Source: Labilithrix sp. (GTDB lineage Bacteria; Myxococcota_A; Polyangia; Polyangiales; Polyangiaceae). Taken from it: a stretch of 64,000 nucleotides of DNA. The stretch lies in NCBI GenBank assembly GCA_019637105.1, contig JAHBWF010000008.1, positions 1-64,000 on the forward strand. Direction: 5' to 3'. The notes below the pieces were generated by a model. The model was not told the origin of the DNA. It saw only the letters and a list, made by a program, of their open reading frames with translations, and did not search any database. Positions within the stretch are counted from its first letter, which is position 1, and every line of letters begins with the position of its first letter. A program made the position numbers and the translations under genes. Below are positions 61,162-64,000 of the stretch, piece by piece.

Positions 61162-63519
61162 ATGGGGGTTCTTCGTCCGGGCCAGATGCTCGAGGGAACG
61201 AGCTACCGGGTCGTTCGCGAGATCGGCGCGGGGGGGATGGGCGTCGTCTACGAGATCGAGCACGTCCGGCTGAAGAAACGCTACGTCGCGAAGGTCATTC
61301 ACGATCAGATCCGCGACGACGAGGGCGCCGCGAAGCGGATGGAGCGCGAGGCGCAGGTCCTCGCGGGGATCAGCCACCCGAACGTCGTCCAGGTCCATGA
61401 CATCGGGACCACGCAGGACGGCGTGAGCTACTTCGTCATGGAGAAGCTCGAGGGCGTCGATCTCCGCCGCACGATGAAGCGGGTCGGCGTGACGCGACTC
61501 CGCGCCGTCGCGATCATCACCGACGTCCTCGCCGCGCTCGAGTACGTGCATCGCCGCGGCATCGTCCATCGCGACATCAAGCCCGAGAACATCTTCCTCG
61601 CGGAGCAGCCGCACGGCACGGTGACGAAGGTCCTCGACTTCGGCATCGTCCACATCTTCGACGGCGACGGCCGCGTCTCGCAGGGCCGCATCACGAAGAC
61701 CGGCGGCTTCATCGGCACCCTCTACTACGCCGCGCCGGAGCAGATGCAGGGCAAGACCGCCGGGCCTCCGAACGACGTCTACGCCGCCGGGCTCGTGCTC
61801 TTCGAGATGCTCGCCGGAAGGGGACCGTTCGACGACGATCCGGGCGTCGGGCTCTCGCGCTGCTTCAAGCCGGCGCCCCTCCTCACCGAGCTCCTTCCCA
61901 CCGCGCCCCCCGAGCTGAGCCGGGTCGTCGCCCGGGCGCTGGAGCAGGACCCGGCGCGCAGGCCGAGCGCCGGAGAGCTCGCCGCGGAGCTGCGCGACGT
62001 CCGCGCCACGCTCGAGAGCGCGCCGGGCAGCGACGACGACGAGGCCGTCCGCGCCGAGGTCGAAGACCTCCTCCGCCACATGGCGCCCGCGTCCGCGCCG
62101 AGGCCCGCGGCGGGTCGCGCGCCGACCGGCGACGTGCCGAGCGTCGCCGTCGATGCGACGGCGACGCCGCCGACGCCCGTGATGGAGGGAGCTTTGCGGC
62201 GCGCGCCGACCGATCCGCGCCTCGCGCTCGAGGCGACCATGGCGTCCCCCGTCGGCGAGCCCCCCGCTCCGGCGGCCGTGAGCCCCGCGGCGGTCGTCGC
62301 GGTCGAATCGGTGCGCGCGCCGCATCCGCCGACGATGCCCGGCGCCGGCGTCGCCCCCGCGGGAGGCGACTCCGCGGGGGCGCGGGGTGCTTCGCCGACG
62401 CTCGGCTCACCGCGCGCCCACCGCGGCGCGCCGCGCGGCGCCGAGCAGCCACCGCTCGCGGGCGCGCACGCCGGCACGACACCGCCGCAGAGCGACACAC
62501 AACACGTCGACGCGCCGTCGCCGCTCGCGGGCGCGCACGCCGGCACGACACCGCCGCAGAGCGACACGCAACACGTCGAAGCGCCGCGGCTCGGCGCTCC
62601 ACCGCACGTCGTTGCGCCGTTGGACGGCCACGTCCTGCCGCGGACGCAGACCGGACCGACACCGCAGCTCCTCTCGGAGCTCGGCGCAGGACCGGTCCTC
62701 GCGATGCCTCCACACGTCAGCGCGTCTCGCTCATCTTCGGAGCCCGACGTCGCAGGACCGATCCTCGCGGCGCCTTCACACGCCGTCGCGCCTCGCTCAC
62801 CTTCGGAGCCCGGCGTCGCAGGACCGGTCCTCGCGGTGCCCTCTGCCGCCAGCGCGCCTCGCTCACCGTCGGCGCCCGACGTCGGCCCGAGTCACGCCGG
62901 GCCCGCGCAGCGGTCCGGGTCGACGATCCCGGCGCAGCCGGCTCGACACGAATCGATCGCCGGCGCGCCCGCGCGGCAGAGGGACAACACGTCGCCCGGC
63001 GTGTACGCGACGGTCGACCACCAGGCTGTCGCCACCTCGATCCGCGCGCCCGTCCGACCTCCGTGGGGCGCCATCGCAGGGCTCGGCGCCGCCGTCGTCG
63101 TCCTCGCGCTCGTCGGCGGAGCGTTCGCGTACCGCCACAAGGCGCCCGCGACCGAGAGCCCGTCCGCGGCGACCACGGCCGAGAGCACGTCCACGGCGCC
63201 GGTGACCGCTCCGATTCCGACCGTCGAGACCGCGGCGTCGACCTCCGCGCCCACGCCACCGGCCGCGAGCGCGAACGAAGCGACGGCGACGCCCGTGAGC
63301 GCGACGAGCGAGCCGCACGTCGCCGCCGGATCGCGCGTCACGGGAGCCGCCGCGACGACGGCGAAGCACGCGCAGCAGCCGCCCGCGCAGCCCGGGCGCT
63401 CGGCCACGCCGGCGTCCCAGCTCACGACGGCCGCGAAGGCGAGCGCCCCGGCCAGCCCGCGCGCCTCGAGCAACGCGAACAAGCCGAGCGCTCCCAAAGA
63501 CGGCTACATGCCCTGGTGA
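61162..63519 (+). CDS. Transmembrane Ser/Thr protein kinase with long repeat-rich linker
   Basis: 785 residues. Hanks kinase domain (about 12-285) with GAGGMGVVY, the lysine in YVAKVI, HRDIKPENIF (Asp138), DFGIVH and APEQMQGKTAGPPNDVYAAGLVLFEM. A linker of about 340 residues is Pro/Ala/Ser-rich, with two exact-type 23-residue repeats (PLAGAHAGTTPPQSDTQHV) and three 25-residue repeats (PRSPSEPGVAGPVLAVP type). One TM helix (about 635-658) precedes an Ala/Thr/Pro-rich outside tail ending KDGYMPW. Unlike its cassette-A relative at 50964 it is intact. ATG 61162 follows TACTCT by 10 nt. An array of 42-bp repeats follows the stop. Confidence 0.9.
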   Translation: MGVLRPGQMLEGTSYRVVREIGAGGMGVVYEIEHVRLKKRYVAKVIHDQIRDDEGAAKRMEREAQVLAGISHPNVVQVHDIGTTQDGVSYFVMEKLEGVDLRRTMKRVGVTRLRAVAIITDVLAALEYVHRRGIVHRDIKPENIFLAEQPHGTVTKVLDFGIVHIFDGDGRVSQGRITKTGGFIGTLYYAAPEQMQGKTAGPPNDVYAAGLVLFEMLAGRGPFDDDPGVGLSRCFKPAPLLTELLPTAPPELSRVVARALEQDPARRPSAGELAAELRDVRATLESAPGSDDDEAVRAEVEDLLRHMAPASAPRPAAGRAPTGDVPSVAVDATATPPTPVMEGALRRAPTDPRLALEATMASPVGEPPAPAAVSPAAVVAVESVRAPHPPTMPGAGVAPAGGDSAGARGASPTLGSPRAHRGAPRGAEQPPLAGAHAGTTPPQSDTQHVDAPSPLAGAHAGTTPPQSDTQHVEAPRLGAPPHVVAPLDGHVLPRTQTGPTPQLLSELGAGPVLAMPPHVSASRSSSEPDVAGPILAAPSHAVAPRSPSEPGVAGPVLAVPSAASAPRSPSAPDVGPSHAGPAQRSGSTIPAQPARHESIAGAPARQRDNTSPGVYATVDHQAVATSIRAPVRPPWGAIAGLGAAVVVLALVGGAFAYRHKAPATESPSAATTAESTSTAPVTAPIPTVETAASTSAPTPPAASANEATATPVSATSEPHVAAGSRVTGAAATTAKHAQQPPAQPGRSATPASQLTTAAKASAPASPRASSNANKPSAPKDGYMPW
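62452..62589 (+). repeat. Two tandem 69-bp in-frame repeats in the kinase linker
   Basis: 62452-62520 and 62521-62589 are nearly identical and encode PLAGAHAGTTPPQSDTQHV followed by DAPS or EAPR. Further down, 25-residue repeats encode PRSPSEP...AGPVLA blocks (about 62690-62890). Confidence 0.85.
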
Positions 63520-63930
63520 AGATCTCGCGCACCGCGTGCACGACATGGGCGCGCCCCGCGGGACAACGGCAACCCGCGCACACGACATCGGCGCGCTCAC
63601 CAGGACGACGGCGCACCCCGCGCACGACATCGACGCACCCTCGCGGAACAACGGCAACCCGCGCACAGGACATCGGTGCGCTCCACCAGGACGACAGCGC
63701 ACCCCGCGCACGACATCGGCGCACCCCCGCGGGGACGACGCGCACGACATCGACGCACCCCGCGCAGGTACCTGCGCACGCGGCGTCTCACACCCCGCGC
63801 GCTCCGCACGCGGCGCATGCGCGCGTGGGGCCCTCCACGTCACCTGCGCCCTCGCTCCATGGTTGAGCTCTGCCGGAGAGGGACGAAGACCGCGATGGCG
63901 GAGGTACTCCCGACGTCGTAGGGTCGCGTC
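63520..63930. repeat. Intergenic region with 42-43-bp tandem repeats
   Basis: The motif cgacatcggcgc (variants cgacatgggcgc, cgacatcgacgc, ggacatcggtgc) occurs at 63541, 63583, 63625, 63668, 63711 and 63745; spacing 42, 42, 43, 43 and 34. Alternate units are more alike, so the real period may be 84-85 bp. Intervening text includes gcgcaccccgcgcacgacat. No gene is convincing here. As at 53471, the array lies directly downstream of a cassette kinase. Confidence 0.85.
63919..63924 (+). promoter_or_regulatory. -10 element (TAGGGT) of the last gene
   Basis: TAGGGT ends 6 nt before GTG 63931. Confidence 0.4.
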
Positions 63931-64000
63931 GTGAAGCGAAAGCTCTTCTCGTCGTTCACCGTGCTCCTCGTCGTGCTCTGCGCGTGGACGGCCTACGCCA
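63931..64000 (+). CDS. Start of a secreted protein, cut by the window end
   Basis: Only 23 codons are visible: a basic N-region (KRK), a hydrophobic core (FTVLLVVLCAW) and an AYA cleavage-like site, i.e. a signal peptide. By analogy with the first cassette (kinase, repeat array, TPR/PEGA protein) this may be another TPR/PEGA-like protein; that is inference from position only. Confidence 0.55.
   Translation, partial: MKRKLFSSFTVLLVVLCAWTAYA

Noticed and set aside
63541..63786. Possible CRISPR or iteron origin
   Set aside because: Units grade into each other, have no unique spacers, and no replication or cas gene is near.

Overview
The window is very GC-rich, densely packed DNA. Four Hanks-type Ser/Thr kinases, three proteins with FHA domains, a PP2C phosphatase, many lipoproteins of the form CSDDE/CGDD and long Pro/Ala/Gly-rich linkers point to a large-genome myxobacterium (Myxococcota, probably Polyangiales). 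No rRNA, tRNA, CRISPR array, phage or transposase gene was seen.

Layout. 1-708: 5'-proximal part of a Mur-ligase-like gene (minus). 966-6328: a frameshifted membrane kinase, a lipoprotein alpha/beta hydrolase and a second kinase (plus). 6337-17405: a minus-strand phospho-signalling block that reads as one long operon: zinc-ribbon/FHA protein, VWA-TM-zinc-ribbon-FHA protein, PP2C phosphatase, ABC ATPase, ABC permease fused to a CPBP protease, and a triple-FHA ABCG-type exporter. 17618-19973: larB-larC for the nickel-pincer nucleotide cofactor; LarC carries an extraordinary poly-His extension. 20003-27833: small membrane proteins, a DUF4920 lipoprotein, an imelysin, an MDR oxidoreductase, RtcB RNA ligase and a HisN-like phosphatase. 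28023-37800: a complete MoxR-Bat (aerotolerance-type) operon whose last six junctions are all 4-nt stop/start overlaps. 37881-41328: an esterase lipoprotein, a calcium-repeat protein and a RES-type toxin-antitoxin pair. 41466-50964: purine (urate) catabolism. 50964-64000: two related cassettes, each with a transmembrane kinase, a secreted TPR/PEGA-like protein and a glycine-rich lipoprotein, separated by tandem-repeat DNA.

How genes work together. The urate genes give a continuous route: urate to 5-hydroxyisourate (PuuD), to OHCU (UraH), to allantoin (UraD domain), to allantoate (AllB), to ureidoglycolate plus urea (allantoicase domain). Here PuuD ends in a type-1-copper (amicyanin-like) domain instead of the cytochrome c domain known from the characterised family, and allantoicase and UraD are one polypeptide. 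The FHA/PP2C/ABC block has all parts of a phosphothreonine-controlled envelope or export system. The two kinase cassettes share paralogous secreted partners and a C-terminal DFIR motif.

Two window-wide observations matter for anyone using this annotation. First, most operon-first genes have a TANNNT hexamer ending only 6-12 nt before the start codon, which implies leaderless or near-leaderless mRNAs and was used to choose several starts. Second, at least five genes contain frameshifts, mostly in GC-rich low-complexity linkers; these may be real decay or sequencing error.
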